Shown here: positions 10,882 to 12,422 of the stretch, piece by piece
Layout of the letters: each line of letters opens with the position of its first letter
Position numbering within the stretch: position 1 is the stretch's first letter
Source: CAYURH01 sp964447105
GTDB taxonomy: Bacteria; Patescibacteriota; Saccharimonadia; Saccharimonadales; EFPC-124
Direction of reading: 5' to 3'
Assembly (NCBI GenBank): GCA_964447105.1
Contig: CAYURH010000023.1
Coordinates: forward strand, 1 to 12,422
DNA: 12,422 nt
Position numbers and translations under genes: made by a program
Notes under the pieces: model-generated
Databases searched by the model: none
The model's input: the letters and a program-made list of their open reading frames with translations, nothing else
What the model was told of the DNA's origin: nothing

Positions 10882-12422
10882 ATGGGCCAGACTATCAACC
10901 CATTTGGCAAAGAAGTTATTAAAGTTGAGACAGATTTTTTGGGCAAGCCGCTCAGTCTCGAGGTAAACCGAGTAGGGTTCCGTACCAGCGCCAGTGTGCT
11001 GGTGACGTATGGCGAAACTGTGGTGCTAGGTACGGCCATGGTGAGCCCGCAGGCTGCTCACGGTTTTGATTACTTCCCACTCAGCATTGATTACGAAGAA
11101 AAAATGTATGCAGCCGGCAAAATCAGCGGCAGTCGTTTCATCAAGCGCGAAGGCCGCCCCAGTGACGAAGCCATCCTAATCGGTCGTCTGATCGATCGCC
11201 CTATCCGCCCGCTGTGGCCCAAAGGCTACCACAACGAAGTGCAGGGTGTAGCTAGTGTGCTCAGCCTGGACCCAAGCTTCCGCCCCGACGCCATTGCTAT
11301 GATTGCCATGTCCGCCGCATTTATGTTGACCGGTGCACCATTTGACGGCCCCGTGGCTGGTTTGCGCGTAGGCCTGAAAGACGGCAAGCCCACAGCGTTC
11401 CTCAGTTGGGACGAAATAAACACCAACGACCTAGATTTGTTTGTCGCCGGCACCAAAGACGGCATTATGATGGTTGAAGCTGGCGCCAACGAAGTCAGCG
11501 AAGAAGCTGTACTCGAGGCCATGGAATGGGCCTACAAAGCCATCCAACCAGCCATCGAACTACAAAATCAACTGGCCAAAAAAGTAGGCGTGACCAAACA
11601 AGAGTTTGAGCTGACACTGCCCGACGAATCCATCCAAACCACTGTTGCCAAGTGGCTAGAAGACAAAATGGGCGCTGACCTGCGTGCGCCATATCCCGAG
11701 CGTAACGATTTGGTCACCAATCTGCGTGCCGAATGTCACGAACACTTTATGCAAGAAGTGGGCGAAGAAGAATACCCGGCCGTCAAAAACGTGTATGACG
11801 ATGCCATTACGCTGGCCATCCACAAAGACGTGCGCAAAGGTATCCTAGAAGATGGTGTGCGCCCCGACGGTCGCAAAACCACCGAAATTCGTACGTTGTC
11901 CAGCGAAGTGGGCGTTTTGCCGCGCACACACGGCTCCAGCCTGTTTACTCGTGGGATGACGCAGGGCATGAACATTATCACCCTGGCGCCACTGAGCTTT
12001 TCGCAACTGGTTGACACCATGGAGCGCGAAGGTGAACGCCGCTACATGCATCACTACAATGCGCCAGGCTATACCGTAGGCGAAGTGCGCCGCTTGGGTA
12101 GTCCGGGCCGCCGCGAAATTGGTCACGGCTACCTAGCCGAACGCGCTCTGAGCGCGGTGCTGCCAGCCGAAGAAGATTTCCCATATGCCATTCGCTCGGT
12201 AACCGAAATCATGAGCCAAAACGGTAGCACCAGTATGGCCGCTACCTGCAGTAGCTGTTTGGCGCTTATGGACGCCGGTGTACCACTGAAGGCGCCGGTA
12301 AGTGGTATTGCTATGGGTCTCATGAAAGACGGCGATAAAGTGATGATCCTGAGCGACATCGCCGACGCCGAAGACTTTGCTGGCGATATGGACTTTAAAA
12401 CAACCGGTAACGCCAAAGTCAA
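10882..12422 (+). CDS. pnp: Polyribonucleotide nucleotidyltransferase (PNPase), 3' end outside the window
   Basis: The first 513 codons of PNPase (usually about 700 residues), a phosphorolytic 3'-to-5' exoribonuclease that also adds tails to RNA and works in mRNA decay. The first RNase PH-like domain contains SGSRFIKREGRPSDEAILIGRLIDRPIRPLWP. The helical domain follows, then the second RNase PH-like domain starting near DGVRPDGRKTTEIR, with HGSSLFTRGMTQ, the catalytic-core motif MSQNGSTSMAATCSS and the metal-binding segment DIADAEDFAGDMDFK at the very end. The KH and S1 RNA-binding domains would lie past the window. ATG 10882 has AAAGGA 4 nt upstream and gives the normal N-terminus. The gene continues past 12422 without a stop, so it is cut by the window and shows no sign of being broken. 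Confidence 0.97.
   Translation, partial: MGQTINPFGKEVIKVETDFLGKPLSLEVNRVGFRTSASVLVTYGETVVLGTAMVSPQAAHGFDYFPLSIDYEEKMYAAGKISGSRFIKREGRPSDEAILIGRLIDRPIRPLWPKGYHNEVQGVASVLSLDPSFRPDAIAMIAMSAAFMLTGAPFDGPVAGLRVGLKDGKPTAFLSWDEINTNDLDLFVAGTKDGIMMVEAGANEVSEEAVLEAMEWAYKAIQPAIELQNQLAKKVGVTKQEFELTLPDESIQTTVAKWLEDKMGADLRAPYPERNDLVTNLRAECHEHFMQEVGEEEYPAVKNVYDDAITLAIHKDVRKGILEDGVRPDGRKTTEIRTLSSEVGVLPRTHGSSLFTRGMTQGMNIITLAPLSFSQLVDTMEREGERRYMHHYNAPGYTVGEVRRLGSPGRREIGHGYLAERALSAVLPAEEDFPYAIRSVTEIMSQNGSTSMAATCSSCLALMDAGVPLKAPVSGIAMGLMKDGDKVMILSDIADAEDFAGDMDFKTTGNAKV

Noticed and set aside
1..12422. CRISPR array, transposase, insertion sequence or prophage genes
   Set aside because: No spaced direct repeats, no transposase or integrase motifs, and no phage structural genes are visible in any frame.

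Overview
The window looks like a piece of a small bacterial chromosome, most plausibly from the Candidate Phyla Radiation (Patescibacteria) and perhaps a Saccharibacteria (TM7) relative. The reasons are the short TruB with no room for a C-terminal PUA domain, the S20 protein with a long basic tail, core genes that mostly start directly behind a -10 box with no Shine-Dalgarno (SD) site, and many small orphan genes. The lineage is inferred, not proven. TGA is read as stop, so the code is standard rather than the code 25 of SR1/Gracilibacteria.

Layout. Positions 1-816 hold an orphan three-helix membrane protein (minus strand) and a small membrane-anchored protein (plus). Positions 813-2256 hold an acidic disordered protein (minus), divergent from a Nudix-like gene that overlaps a HAD-family hydrolase gene. 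Next come an orphan helical protein (minus), mutM (Fpg DNA glycosylase, plus), another orphan (minus), holA (DNA polymerase III delta, plus) and, convergent to it, rpsT (S20, minus) behind a shared bidirectional terminator. From 5733 on everything is on the plus strand: a DHH-like protein with lost metal ligands and a very long Pro/Ala-rich tail, an orphan gene, truB, rpsO, an orphan gene, an orphan lipoprotein, and pnp, which is cut by the window end. The DHH protein-truB-rpsO-pnp order echoes a conserved RNA/translation cluster found in many bacteria, but here it is broken by orphan genes.

The main observation is that the genes fall into two architectures. Core genes (mutM, truB, rpsO, the Nudix gene and two small leaderless genes) have a -10 box 6-10 nt before ATG, no SD, and AAA as the main Lys codon. 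Six orphan genes (74-412, 2309-2668, 3665-4075, 7748-8251, 9474-10253, 10429-10680) look like self-contained units. Five have a sigma70-like promoter with a 17-bp spacer, nearly all have a leader with an SD-like site, their Lys codons are mostly AAG (22 of 27), and each stop codon lies 3-13 nt before a long GC-rich hairpin without a U-tract. They resemble phage 'morons' scattered between housekeeping genes. This is an inference from sequence layout; none of the six proteins could be assigned a function.
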